This document shows, one piece after another, positions 6,679 through 13,280 of a DNA stretch of 13,280 nucleotides. The notes under the pieces were generated by a model. It was not told where the DNA came from, ran no database searches, and saw only the letters and a list, made by a program, of their open reading frames with translations. Where the stretch lies: NCBI GenBank assembly GCA_039916225.1, contig JBDSLU010000397.1:1-13280 (forward strand), given 5' to 3'. The translations under genes were made by a program, and so were the position numbers. This DNA comes from JBDSLU01 sp039916225 (GTDB taxonomy: Bacteria > Acidobacteriota > Vicinamibacteria > Vicinamibacterales > Vicinamibacteraceae). Position 1 is the stretch's first letter; each line of letters starts with the position of its first letter.

Positions 6679-7626
6679 CTACGCGTACGCTTGCAGCGCG
6701 CGCTGGGCCGCCTGCTGCTCGGCGTCCTTCTTCGATCGGCCCGTCGCCGTCGCGGCCACGTCGCCGTTGACCCGTACCTCGACCTCGAACTCCTTGTCGT
6801 GCTCGGGGCCGCGTTCGCTGGCGACGCGGTACTCGGGCAGGCCCAGCCCGCGGGCCTGCAGACGCTCCTGCAGCGCCGACTTGAAATCGAAGGCGCTCGC
6901 CGACACCGCCGCCGAGCCGCCGCCGGCAGCCTTGAACGGCTCCCACAACTCGCGACGGACGAACTGCGCCGACGCCTCGAGCCCGGCGTCGAGATGGATC
7001 GCCGCGACGATCGCCTCGGTGGCGTCGGCGAGCAGCGCGGTCTTGCGGCGGCCGCCGGTCTTCTCTTCGCCGCGACCGAGCAGCAGGTGGTCACCGAGCC
7101 CGAGCGCCTCGCCGAGACGGGCCAGGCGACCGGCTGACACCAGCGACGCGCGGATCTTCGACTTGGACCCTTCGTCGAGCTCGGGATGCTCGCGATAGAG
7201 CGCCTCGGCGATGACCAGGCCGACCACCGCGTCGCCGAGGAACTCGAGCGACTCGTTGTCGACGACGCCGCCGGTCACGTCCTCGTGCGCGCGCGAGCGG
7301 TGCGTCAGGGCATGCTCGAGCAGCGTCCGATCGACGAAGCGATGCCCGATGCGCGCCTCGAGAGCGGCAAACCCCTCGCCCTGGCTCGGCTCGTCGCCGC
7401 GCGTCTCCGGCAGTGCCTGGCGGCTCTCGACCAGCCGGCGGGCGGCGTCGGCGGTTGCCGCCGGCACTGCGATCGCGAACTCGTCGTTGCCGGCCGACTG
7501 CGGCACGATCGCCCACAGGCTGTCGGGCGAGACCAGCGCATCGTAACCATGCGCCTCCAGCAGGCCGCGCACGATCGAGGCCTCGACGGAGGAGCGGGTG
7601 CGGAAGATGACGACGGGCTCGGTCAT
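6679..7626 (-). CDS. rnc: Ribonuclease III with N-terminal DUF2007-like domain
   Basis: A 315-residue protein, about 80-90 residues longer than usual for RNase III. Residues 1-70 resemble DUF2007, a small putative signal-transducing domain: VVIFRTRSSVEASIVRGLL then a strand-helix ending AADAARRLVES-like. The nuclease domain (about 86-230) has the signature NESLEFLGD at 124-132, giving acidic residues E125, E128 and D132, and the second acidic pair D201/E204 in LADATEAI. A complete dsRNA-binding domain lies at 247-314. It should cleave double-stranded RNA in rRNA processing and mRNA turnover. The ATG overlaps the stop of the upstream phosphatase gene as ATGA, which supports the full-length start; no internal Met precedes the nuclease domain. 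Confidence 0.96.
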   Translation of the reverse strand: MTEPVVIFRTRSSVEASIVRGLLEAHGYDALVSPDSLWAIVPQSAGNDEFAIAVPAATADAARRLVESRQALPETRGDEPSQGEGFAALEARIGHRFVDRTLLEHALTHRSRAHEDVTGGVVDNESLEFLGDAVVGLVIAEALYREHPELDEGSKSKIRASLVSAGRLARLGEALGLGDHLLLGRGEEKTGGRRKTALLADATEAIVAAIHLDAGLEASAQFVRRELWEPFKAAGGGSAAVSASAFDFKSALQERLQARGLGLPEYRVASERGPEHDKEFEVEVRVNGDVAATATGRSKKDAEQQAAQRALQAYA

Positions 7627-9815
7627 GCCTGCGCCGCCAGTTCGGCGGCGTCGACCGCGACCACGATCAGCGTCATGTCGTCGTGCGGGTCGGCTCCGCC
7701 GACGTGCGCCTCGACGTCGCGCACGATGCGCTCGCGCAGCCCCTCGGCGCCGAGGCCACCATGCTCCTCGACCAGGACGCGCAGCCGCTCGTCGCCGTAC
7801 AGGTCGCCGTCCGCGTTCATCGCCTCGCTCAGCCCGTCGGTGTAGAGCAGGAAGACGTCACCATGGACGAGCGGCACCGTCACTTCTTCGAGCAGTTCGG
7901 CGAAGCGGTGCTCGAGGCCATCGAGCTGCAGCCCGACGACCATGCCGCTCGGCGCGACGAGGCTCGCCTGCACCGGCGAGGCGGTGGTCCGATGCACCAG
8001 CGGCGTGTGCCCCGCCCGGGCGTAGATGAGCGTCCGACGCTCGAGATCGACCACGGCGTAGGTCATGGTGATGAAGCTGCGGCTGTCGAGGTTGGCGGCG
8101 ATGATCCGGTTCACTTCGATCAGGAGGTTGCGCGGCGACTCGTGAATCTGGCTGAGCGACAGCATCAGCCCCTTCAACTCCGCCATGTAGAGCGCGGCCG
8201 AGGTGCCCTTGCCGGCGACGTCGGCCACCAGCAGCCCCAGACGTCGCGGGCCGAGCACGAAGAAATCGTAATAGTCGCCACCCACCTCACGTGCCGGCAC
8301 ACAGAGCGCGGCCAGGCCCAGGCCCGGCATCGGGGCGGCGTGCCGCGGCAACAGCGACATCTGGATCTCGCGCGCGATGCGCAGCTCTTCTTCGAGGCGC
8401 CGCTTCTCGGCCGCCTGCTCGAGCAGCGTCTCGATGTTGGCGGTCATCGCGTTGAACGACTCGGCCAGTTCGCCGAGCTGATCGCGGCTGCGGATCGGGA
8501 TGCGGTGGCCGAGATCGCCCAGGCGCAGGCGCTCGGTGCCGTGGAACAGCGCGTGGACGCTGGCGGTGATCGATCGCGCCAGCGCCCAGCCCATGGCCAG
8601 CGCCGCGCCCTCGACCACCAGGAACAGGAACGCGATGACCGCCACGCCGCCCGCCATCAGCGTCGGCATGCTGATGCCGCGATAGACGCCCTGCGCGCTC
8701 GACAGGCGGCGGACGATGTCGCTGGGCGCGACGCGGATCTGGGCCGTCACGCCAGCCCCCTCCTTGAGCGTCGCCCACTCCTGGACGGGGATGAAGACCG
8801 GTGGCTCGACCACGAGCTTGATGTTGTTCTTCGCCGAGAGGAAGCGGAAGAGCGGCCGGCCCGTCATGCCGGTGCTCTGCGCCACGACGTCGGCCGTCGC
8901 GTTCGGCGACAGATCGACCATCGCCACGCCGGTCGTCTCCTCGATCGTCGACCAGACGGAATCGTCCAGCGGCACGTCGGCGACGACCCACCATTCCTGC
9001 GATCGGCTCGGGACGACCGCGCGCGCCACGAGCTCGAGCGGCTCGTCGCCGGTTCCGCCGTGTGCGAGCACCAGCGTGAACTCGTCGCGCGGCGCCGCGG
9101 GCGGGACGCGATCGGGGACCGGCATGTGCGACCAGGGCCCGGCACGCAGCATCGACGCCAGCCGGCCGGTCGCCGGGATCGCCAGGGAGGTCCGCACGTC
9201 CGGCTCGCGCGGCACCAGCGCCAGCGACAACCCGCGCGAGTGCGCCCGATCGGCCGCCACATAGCGGTTGAGCACGACCTGGACCGAGCCGAGACCCGCC
9301 GTGCGCTCGAGCTCGTCGGACGCGGCCCGCGCCACGGCGCGCGCCTCCGACTTGGCGCCCTCGACGCCAGTCATGAACAGATAGGCGCCGACGCTGATGA
9401 GCAGCAGTGCGGCCCCGAACAGGAAGAAGACCGCCGTCAGCAGCGCCGGGACCACGCCGATGAAGAGATAGGAGACGATCAAGCGCTCGCGGACCCGCCA
9501 CAGCAGCCGGGCGCGGGCGCGCTGGAAGATCCACCAGCCGATGACGAGGCAGCCGACGATGATGCCGAGGCGGGCGCAGGTCCCAATCAGGCCGCTGACG
9601 ACTGAAACCCCGAGCAGCCACTCGACGAGCAGAGCCAGGAGCTTGAGCGCGACGCCGCCGAGCAGCAGCCGGCCCGGCCACTGCTGCAACAGCAGCCGGC
9701 GCAGCGCCACGACACCCGGCTCGGGCGCGTCGGCGACTAGAGTCCGGAACAGTGGCGGCGGCGCGGGCAGCCGCGACGCCCGGCCCGTCGGCGGCGGTTC
9801 GCGTCGAGAAGACAT
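7623..9815 (-). CDS. Membrane SpoIIE/PP2C serine phosphatase with HAMP domain (RsbU-like)
   Basis: A 730-residue membrane receptor-phosphatase. Hydrophobic stretches lie at about 50-95 (probably two spans) and 112-148. A periplasmic sensor region of unnamed fold runs to about 380, a further span lies at 384-411, and a HAMP domain at about 408-465. A short coiled coil ends in AREIQMSLLP (481-490), the linker typical of RsbU-type enzymes. The SpoIIE domain has GGDYYDFF (512-519), ADVAGKGTSAALYM (531-544), AGHTP (601-605), YTDGLSEAMN (658-667) and HDDMTLIVV (711-719), so the metal-binding Asp residues are present. It should dephosphorylate an anti-sigma antagonist or similar partner in response to an outside signal. 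No partner switch genes are nearby. Its last codons overlap rnc. Confidence 0.95.
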   Translation of the reverse strand: MSSRREPPPTGRASRLPAPPPLFRTLVADAPEPGVVALRRLLLQQWPGRLLLGGVALKLLALLVEWLLGVSVVSGLIGTCARLGIIVGCLVIGWWIFQRARARLLWRVRERLIVSYLFIGVVPALLTAVFFLFGAALLLISVGAYLFMTGVEGAKSEARAVARAASDELERTAGLGSVQVVLNRYVAADRAHSRGLSLALVPREPDVRTSLAIPATGRLASMLRAGPWSHMPVPDRVPPAAPRDEFTLVLAHGGTGDEPLELVARAVVPSRSQEWWVVADVPLDDSVWSTIEETTGVAMVDLSPNATADVVAQSTGMTGRPLFRFLSAKNNIKLVVEPPVFIPVQEWATLKEGAGVTAQIRVAPSDIVRRLSSAQGVYRGISMPTLMAGGVAVIAFLFLVVEGAALAMGWALARSITASVHALFHGTERLRLGDLGHRIPIRSRDQLGELAESFNAMTANIETLLEQAAEKRRLEEELRIAREIQMSLLPRHAAPMPGLGLAALCVPAREVGGDYYDFFVLGPRRLGLLVADVAGKGTSAALYMAELKGLMLSLSQIHESPRNLLIEVNRIIAANLDSRSFITMTYAVVDLERRTLIYARAGHTPLVHRTTASPVQASLVAPSGMVVGLQLDGLEHRFAELLEEVTVPLVHGDVFLLYTDGLSEAMNADGDLYGDERLRVLVEEHGGLGAEGLRERIVRDVEAHVGGADPHDDMTLIVVAVDAAELAAQA

Positions 9816-9847
9816 GGCTGACCTGCGTCACGACGCGGTCGGGCTGC

Positions 9848-9853
9848 ATGATA
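9848..9853 (-). promoter_or_regulatory. Possible -10 box of the phosphatase-rnc operon
   Basis: On the minus strand TATCAT (9853-9848) matches the -10 consensus at five of six bases and would start RNA near 9841, 26 bases before the ATG at 9815. No convincing -35 was found at 16-18 bases. It lies only 12 bases from the opposite-strand -10 of the PLP-enzyme gene. Confidence 0.35.
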
Positions 9854-9865
9854 TCAAGGCGCGGA

Positions 9866-9871
9866 TACAAT
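9866..9871 (+). promoter_or_regulatory. -10 box of the PLP enzyme gene, predicted leaderless
   Basis: TACAAT matches the -10 consensus at five of six bases. The expected transcription start is at 9878-9879, the GTG start codon itself. No good -35 is seen 16-18 bases upstream. There is no room for a Shine-Dalgarno, SAM riboswitch or T-box between promoter and start. Confidence 0.5.
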
Positions 9872-9878
9872 CGGCGCC

Positions 9879-11033
9879 GTGAAGCTGCCGCCCGACGCCC
9901 ACTTCCCTACGCTCTGCATCCACGCCGGTCAGGAGCCCGATCCGGCGACGGGTGCGATCATTACGCCGATCTATCAGACCTCCACCTACGTCCAGGAGGG
10001 ACTGGGGCGGCACAAGGGCTACGAGTACGCGCGGACGCAGAACCCGACCCGCGCCGCGCTCGAAGCCAACATCGCCGCGCTCGAGGGCGGCAAGGCCGGC
10101 TTCGGCTTTGCGTCCGGGATGGCCGCGATCGGCGCGGTGGCGTCGCTGCTCAAGACCGGCGACCACGCGGTGGTGGGTGACAACACCTACGGCGGCACGT
10201 TCCGTCTGTTCGACAAGGTCCTGACGCGGCAGGGCATCACGGCCAGCTACGTCGACACGGCCAACATCGACGCCATCGCCGCGGCCATCCAGCCGACGAC
10301 CAGGTTGTTGCTGCTGGAGACGCCGACCAATCCGATGATGCGGCTGACCGACCTCGCCGCCGCGGCGGAGGTCGCCCATCGCCGCAACGTCGCCGTGGTC
10401 GTCGACAACACGTTCGCCAGCCCGGCGCTGCAGCGGCCGATCGCCTTCGGCGTCGACCTGGTGCTCCACAGCACGACCAAGTACCTGAACGGCCACAGCG
10501 ACAGCATCGGCGGCGTGGTCGTGGCCACAAGCGACGAGCACATCGAGTGGCTGTCGTTCTACCAGAACGCCTACGGCGCGATCCTGAGCCCGATGGACAG
10601 TTGGCTGGTGCTGCGCGGGACCAAGACGCTGGCCATCCGGATGGCCCAGCACAGTGCCAACGGCATGGCTCTGGCGACGTTCCTGGCCGCGCACCCGAAA
10701 GTGTCGCGGGTCCTCTATCCAGGCCTGCCGGATCATCCGCAGCACGCGCTGGCCGCGTCGCAGATGTCGGGCTTCGGCGGGATGCTCGCCTTCGACATGG
10801 GCTCGCTCGACGCGGCCCGGCGCGTGGTCGAAGGGGTGCGGATCTTCGCGCTGGCCGAGAGCCTCGGCGGCGTCGAGTCGCTCATCGGCCATCCGGCGTC
10901 GATGACGCACGCCTCGGTACCGCCCGACCGGCGTGCCGCGCTCGGCCTGACCGACGGCCTCGTCCGCATCTCGGCCGGCATCGAGGACATCGACGACTTG
11001 ACCGCCGACCTTGCGCAGGCGCTGGGCGGTTGA
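9879..11033 (+). CDS. Cys/Met-metabolism PLP enzyme (cystathionine gamma-synthase / lyase family)
   Basis: A 384-residue cytosolic PLP enzyme of the trans-sulfuration family. Motifs are IHAGQEPDPATGAIITPIYQ (14-33), YEYARTQNPTR (48-58), FASGMAAIGA (77-86) for PLP phosphate binding, ETPTNP (147-152), VVVDNTFASP (173-182) with the ring-binding Asp176, and the Schiff-base Lys201 in HSTTKYLNGHSD. ESLGGVESLIGHPASMTHAS closes the family signature. It could be a synthase (O-acyl-homoserine plus cysteine to cystathionine), a beta-lyase or a gamma-lyase; sequence by eye does not separate these. The start is GTG, with no ribosome-binding site and a -10 box directly upstream. It is divergent from the phosphatase gene and converges on cutA across heptad array 2. 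Confidence 0.95.
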   Translation: MKLPPDAHFPTLCIHAGQEPDPATGAIITPIYQTSTYVQEGLGRHKGYEYARTQNPTRAALEANIAALEGGKAGFGFASGMAAIGAVASLLKTGDHAVVGDNTYGGTFRLFDKVLTRQGITASYVDTANIDAIAAAIQPTTRLLLLETPTNPMMRLTDLAAAAEVAHRRNVAVVVDNTFASPALQRPIAFGVDLVLHSTTKYLNGHSDSIGGVVVATSDEHIEWLSFYQNAYGAILSPMDSWLVLRGTKTLAIRMAQHSANGMALATFLAAHPKVSRVLYPGLPDHPQHALAASQMSGFGGMLAFDMGSLDAARRVVEGVRIFALAESLGGVESLIGHPASMTHASVPPDRRAALGLTDGLVRISAGIEDIDDLTADLAQALGG

Positions 11034-11036
11034 AGG

Positions 11037-11187
11037 GGATCAACTCTCAATGCCCAACCGCCAATCTCCAACTTCCAAGCTCCAAGTCGAGCAGGCGCCC
11101 CTGAGTCTCGGGCTCGTTTGGGAGTTGGAAGTTGGAAGTTGGGAGTTGGGAGTTGGAAGTTGGAAGTTGGAAGCTGGGAGTTGGGCC
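11037..11187. repeat. Inverted heptad array 2 (NNNCCAA)7 - loop - (TTGGNNN)10
   Basis: CCAA (TCAA in the first two) recurs every 7 bases at 11040, 11047, 11054, 11061, 11068, 11075 and 11082. After a gap of about 32 bases TTGG recurs every 7 bases at 11118, 11125, 11132, 11139, 11146, 11153, 11160, 11167, 11174 (CTGG) and 11181. The three variable bases after TTGG are almost always AAG or GAG. The array fills the space between the PLP-enzyme stop (11033) and the cutA stop (11188-11190), which it directly abuts. The architecture matches array 1, but the variable triplets differ. Confidence 0.95.
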
Positions 11188-11526
11188 CTAGCTCGTCTCG
11201 GCGTTCAGCCAGGCGCCGTACGCGGCGCTCGCGGTGGCCTCCAGCGTGAGGATCTCCGGCACGTCGTAGGGGTGCAGGGCGCGCAGGCGATCGATCAGCG
11301 CCGGTGAGGCTGCGGTCGTGGTCTTGGCGACCAGCTGACATTCGGCGCTCTCGTCGATGCGTCCCTGCCAGCGATAGATCGACTGCAGACCGTCGACGAG
11401 CTGGACGCACGCTGCCAGTCGCTCGTCGATCAACGTGCGGCCGATCGTCCGCGCGGCATCGCGACTCGGCAGCGTGGTCAGCACGATGTGGCAGCGCGTT
11501 TCGACGGGCGGGATTGGCTTGTCCAT
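11188..11526 (-). CDS. cutA: CutA-family divalent-cation tolerance protein
   Basis: A 112-residue protein, the normal CutA length. Family features are HIVLTTLPSRDAARTIGRTL near the start, LAACVQLVDGLQSIYRWQGR (37-56), the matching strand ECQLVAKTT (62-70) and HPYDVPEILTL (85-95). CutA forms trimers of ferredoxin-like fold; genetic links to copper tolerance exist, but its biochemical role is unsettled. The open frame continues upstream to 12075, but that part is antisense to the ftsB-like gene and not CutA-like, so ATG 11526 is chosen. No clear Shine-Dalgarno is seen; a TAGAAC (11545-11540) could be its -10. Only 27 bases separate it from the divergent ftsB-like start. Confidence 0.95.
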   Translation of the reverse strand: MDKPIPPVETRCHIVLTTLPSRDAARTIGRTLIDERLAACVQLVDGLQSIYRWQGRIDESAECQLVAKTTTAASPALIDRLRALHPYDVPEILTLEATASAAYGAWLNAETS

Positions 11527-11547
11527 GGCGACACTTGGTGTTCTACT
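11519..11547 (+). promoter_or_regulatory. Predicted leaderless promoter of the ftsB-like gene
   Basis: TTGTCC (11519-11524; four of six) and TCTACT (11542-11547; four of six) are separated by 17 bases. Transcription would begin at 11554, the A of the start ATG. The -35 lies within the beginning of cutA, and the -10 overlaps a possible opposite-strand -10 for cutA. Both boxes are imperfect. Confidence 0.45.
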
Positions 11548-11553
11548 ACAAGC

Positions 11554-12000
11554 ATGGTCCCCGCGGCCGATGTGCCGCCCCGTCCGCCGTCGTCTCGAGG
11601 CGCCTCGGCCCGCACGGCTGCGCCGGCGACACCGCGACGGCAACCCGCTCCAGCCAAAGTCAAAGCCGGCCGCGTCCGACGTCTCGTCCGGCCGGCCCTC
11701 GCCCTGGTGACGCTGGTGCTCGTCGCCGACGCGCTGGTGGGCGAGAACGGGTGGTTCGAGCGTCATCGCGAGCAGGATCGGCTGCAGCAGAAGACCGACG
11801 AACTGAGCCGGCTCCAGCACGAGAACGCCGACCTCACCGTGCGGGCTCGCCGCCTCGACATCGCCGACCCGGCCGTCATCGAAGATCTCGCGCGCCGCAA
11901 GCTCGAGATGCTGAAGCCGGGCGAGGTGCTGTTCATCGACGGGACGCCCGCTGTCCCGACCGCCGCATCGGCGCCCTCGACAATCACCGTCCCGCGCTGA
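11554..12000 (+). CDS. ftsB: Septum formation initiator (FtsB/DivIC family)
   Basis: A 148-residue bitopic membrane protein with the FtsB/DivIC plan. It has a cytoplasmic Pro/Ala/Arg-rich tail of about 42 residues, one membrane span (about 43-62), then a coiled coil (66-100) with heptad leucines around RLQQKTDELSRLQHENADL. A conserved C-terminal part follows: DPAVIEDLARRKLEMLKPGEVLF (105-127). Such proteins form a divisome complex with FtsL and FtsQ/DivIB partners that activates septal peptidoglycan synthesis. The N-terminal tail is longer than in E. coli FtsB. The frame extends upstream to 11488 but would overlap cutA, so ATG 11554 is chosen. The symbol is by family; FtsB and DivIC are not separable here. 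Confidence 0.9.
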   Translation: MVPAADVPPRPPSSRGASARTAAPATPRRQPAPAKVKAGRVRRLVRPALALVTLVLVADALVGENGWFERHREQDRLQQKTDELSRLQHENADLTVRARRLDIADPAVIEDLARRKLEMLKPGEVLFIDGTPAVPTAASAPSTITVPR

Positions 12001-12099
12001 CGCCATCGGTGGCGAGCGCCACCTCCGCACGCATCCTCGTAGACACGAACGCGGCGACCCGGCGGCCTGAGCCACCGAACCGCCGCGCTGGGTCGTGCC

Positions 12100-12132
12100 G
12101 CGCGGGCTGACCCGAAAGGGGCCACCCCGCGC
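12100..12132. terminator. GC-rich hairpin between convergent ftsB-like and PEGA genes
   Basis: GCGCGGG (12100-12106) pairs with CCCGCGC (12126-12132). The loop contains a nested CCC-GAAA-GGG mini-hairpin (12111-12120). On the plus strand it is followed by CTTTCCTCTAT, only moderately U-rich. The PEGA-gene stop is at 12140. It is a plausible bidirectional terminator. The rest of 12001-12139 holds no supported gene. Confidence 0.5.
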
Positions 12133-12139
12133 CTTTCCT

Positions 12140-13255
12140 CTATCGCGACTCGGCCGGGGCCAGAGCCACGTTCAGCGTCGTCGCCACGCCGGGGCGGATC
12201 CGCACCAGGCCGCTGTAGGTCTCGTGGCCACTCGTGCGGACTTCGAGCCGGTGCACGCCCGGGGCGAGCGCGACGATCAGCCGATCGCCATTCGAGCGCG
12301 CCCACGGCTCGCCGTCGATCAACACCTCGGCGTCATCGGGCTGCACCCGAATCGACAGCGTGCCCGATGCCCCACGCCTCTCGTCCGGCGGTCCGTCGCG
12401 CTCGATTCGCGGACGCGTTTCGCGCGGTTCATTCGGCTCGACTGGCGGACGAACCTCGCGCGGCTCGTTCGGCTCGATGACGTCGACGTCCGCGTCGCGC
12501 TCGCGAGGCGACGGGTCGCCCATCGCGGGATCGCCCCGACGTCCGGGCGCCGGCCGCGACCGGATGCCAGGCCGGCCGTAGCCCGCGCGCGCCGGCGTGG
12601 CTGGCTTGGCTGTCGGGACGGGGCGCTGCGGGGCCGACTCGCCCGCACCGAGCGCTTCCATCTCGTGCTGGACCTTGAACGTCTGGCCGACGGTGAACAG
12701 CATCCGCCGCGTGAGCGGGCGGTGTCCTTCGAGGAACAGCGTTACCTCGTGCTCCCCCGGCTCGAGCCGCAGGCGCTGGCTGAACCCGTCGAAGTCGTCG
12801 ACGACACCAGCGAAGTAGCCGTCGACGAAGACCTCGGTCTCGCGGGGTGTCACCTGCAGTCGCGCGGCGCCGAGCGCGTCGCTGGGATCGTAGCGGCGGT
12901 AGTAGCCGCCCCCGTAGTAGGGATAGCCGTAGTAGTAGCTGCCCCAGTAGGACGAGTAGTACGGCGACCAGCCGTAGGCACCCCACCAGTAGGGGTAGCT
13001 GCGGTAGTAACCGTAGCTGCCGTAGGAATAGGGCTGGTAGCGGCGGTACGAGGACGACCGGTAATAGGGTCGCGAGGACGGTCGGGAGCGGTCGACCGGG
13101 CGGACGGCCGGTCGCGCGGCAACAGGTCGCGCCACCCGTGCGCCTCCCCCCCGGCTGCCCCCGCGCCGGCCCTGAGCCGACGCGTCCGCCGGCAGCAGGC
13201 TCGCCGCCATGGCGAGGGCCGCGGTCAACGCGACGAATCTAATTGGTGAGCGCAC
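12140..13255 (-). CDS. Exported Tyr-rich protein with two PEGA domains
   Basis: A 371-residue secreted or surface protein. A signal peptide (RSPIRFVALTAALAMAASLL, likely cleaved after ASA near residue 27) precedes a basic Gly/Arg/Pro segment. A tyrosine-rich stretch follows (about 64-122, roughly 24 Tyr). PEGA domain 1 spans about 131-200, with VFVDGYFAG and LEPGEHEVTLFLEGH. A Pro/Arg/Glu linker contains EPNEPRE twice, 12 residues apart. PEGA domain 2 spans about 298-366, with AEVLIDGEPW and LAPGVHRLEVRTSGH. PEGA domains are beta-rich and common in envelope proteins, often thought to bind cell-wall material; no enzymatic part is seen. The start is GTG with a strong GGAGGG seven bases upstream. 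A TTG at 13276 is possible but would place this ribosome-binding site inside the gene. Confidence 0.85.
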   Translation of the reverse strand: MRSPIRFVALTAALAMAASLLPADASAQGRRGGSRGGGARVARPVAARPAVRPVDRSRPSSRPYYRSSSYRRYQPYSYGSYGYYRSYPYWWGAYGWSPYYSSYWGSYYYGYPYYGGGYYRRYDPSDALGAARLQVTPRETEVFVDGYFAGVVDDFDGFSQRLRLEPGEHEVTLFLEGHRPLTRRMLFTVGQTFKVQHEMEALGAGESAPQRPVPTAKPATPARAGYGRPGIRSRPAPGRRGDPAMGDPSPRERDADVDVIEPNEPREVRPPVEPNEPRETRPRIERDGPPDERRGASGTLSIRVQPDDAEVLIDGEPWARSNGDRLIVALAPGVHRLEVRTSGHETYSGLVRIRPGVATTLNVALAPAESR

Positions 13256-13268
13256 AAAGTTACCCTCC
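13253..13268 (-). promoter_or_regulatory. Strong Shine-Dalgarno that fixes the GTG start of the PEGA gene
   Basis: On the minus strand GGAGGG (13268-13263) is followed by the 7-base spacer TAACTTT and then GTG (13255-13253). This is the only near-perfect ribosome-binding site seen in the window. It contrasts with purA, the PLP enzyme gene and ftsB, which lack one. Confidence 0.8.
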
Positions 13269-13280
13269 ACAGGCAAGCAG

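Noticed and set aside
6467..6946. Minus-strand open frames including repeated WPLA/RWPLA-like peptides
   Set aside because: They are translations of heptad array 1 joined to out-of-frame rnc sequence; a 7-base period gives a repeating 7-residue peptide in any frame.
7683..9605. 640-codon plus-strand open frame opposite the phosphatase
   Set aside because: His/Arg/Asp/Glu-rich shadow typical of the antisense strand of GC-rich genes; the minus strand encodes a clear SpoIIE phosphatase.
7623..9815. Histidine kinase or chemoreceptor, because of the membrane plus HAMP layout
   Set aside because: No H-box, HATPase or MCP signalling motif; the C-terminal domain has all SpoIIE/PP2C motifs.
9816..9878. 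SAM riboswitch or T-box ahead of the PLP enzyme gene
   Set aside because: The intergenic space is 63 bases, the -10 box abuts the GTG, and no riboswitch-like helices are visible.
11527..12075. N-terminal extension of CutA to 295 residues
   Set aside because: CutA is normally about 110 residues, and the extension is exactly antisense to the ftsB-like gene.

Overview
The window is very GC-rich, densely packed bacterial DNA. Its genes are chromosomal housekeeping and signalling genes: a tRNA, purA, rnc, cutA, an ftsB/divIC-type gene and a Met/Cys-metabolism PLP enzyme. It also carries ABC export, cyclic-di-GMP and SpoIIE-phosphatase genes, plus a two-PEGA surface protein. The base composition, the heptad repeat arrays between genes and the gene styles would fit a soil Acidobacteriota of the Vicinamibacteria type. 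That placement is inference from general familiarity; nothing was searched.

Layout. Positions 1-213 hold six copies of a short interspersed repeat, followed by a strong hairpin fused to the 3' end of a minus-strand tRNA-Lys(UUU) (321-395). A diguanylate cyclase (612-1730, +) converges on an apparent operon read leftward: purA (5075-3774), an ABC-2 ATPase and its permease (ending at 1764), joined by short overlaps. Divergent from purA is a P-loop ATPase with a C-terminal winged helix (5338-6483, +). It converges on rnc (7626-6679, -), which is translationally coupled behind a membrane SpoIIE/PP2C phosphatase (9815-7623, -). Divergent from the phosphatase is a Cys/Met-metabolism PLP enzyme (9879-11033, +). 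It converges on cutA (11526-11188, -), which is divergent from an ftsB-like gene (11554-12000, +). That gene in turn converges on an exported Tyr-rich two-PEGA protein (13255-12140, -).

The most unusual content is not protein. Two of the four convergent gene boundaries (6485-6656 and 11037-11187) contain arrays with an exact 7-base period. One arm is (NNNCCAA)n, followed by a short loop, and the other is (TTGGNNN)m. Only the four core bases are constant between the two arrays, while the architecture is the same. The RNA read from either strand would meet the CCAA arm first and the TTGG arm second, so either could fold into a long hairpin. The other two convergent boundaries hold ordinary GC-rich hairpins.

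Other points of note are an RNase III with an extra N-terminal DUF2007-like domain, and three genes (purA, the PLP enzyme, ftsB) whose best -10 box lies so close to the start codon that the mRNA would be leaderless or nearly so. The tRNA-Lys trailer can also pair with the tRNA's own acceptor 3' strand.
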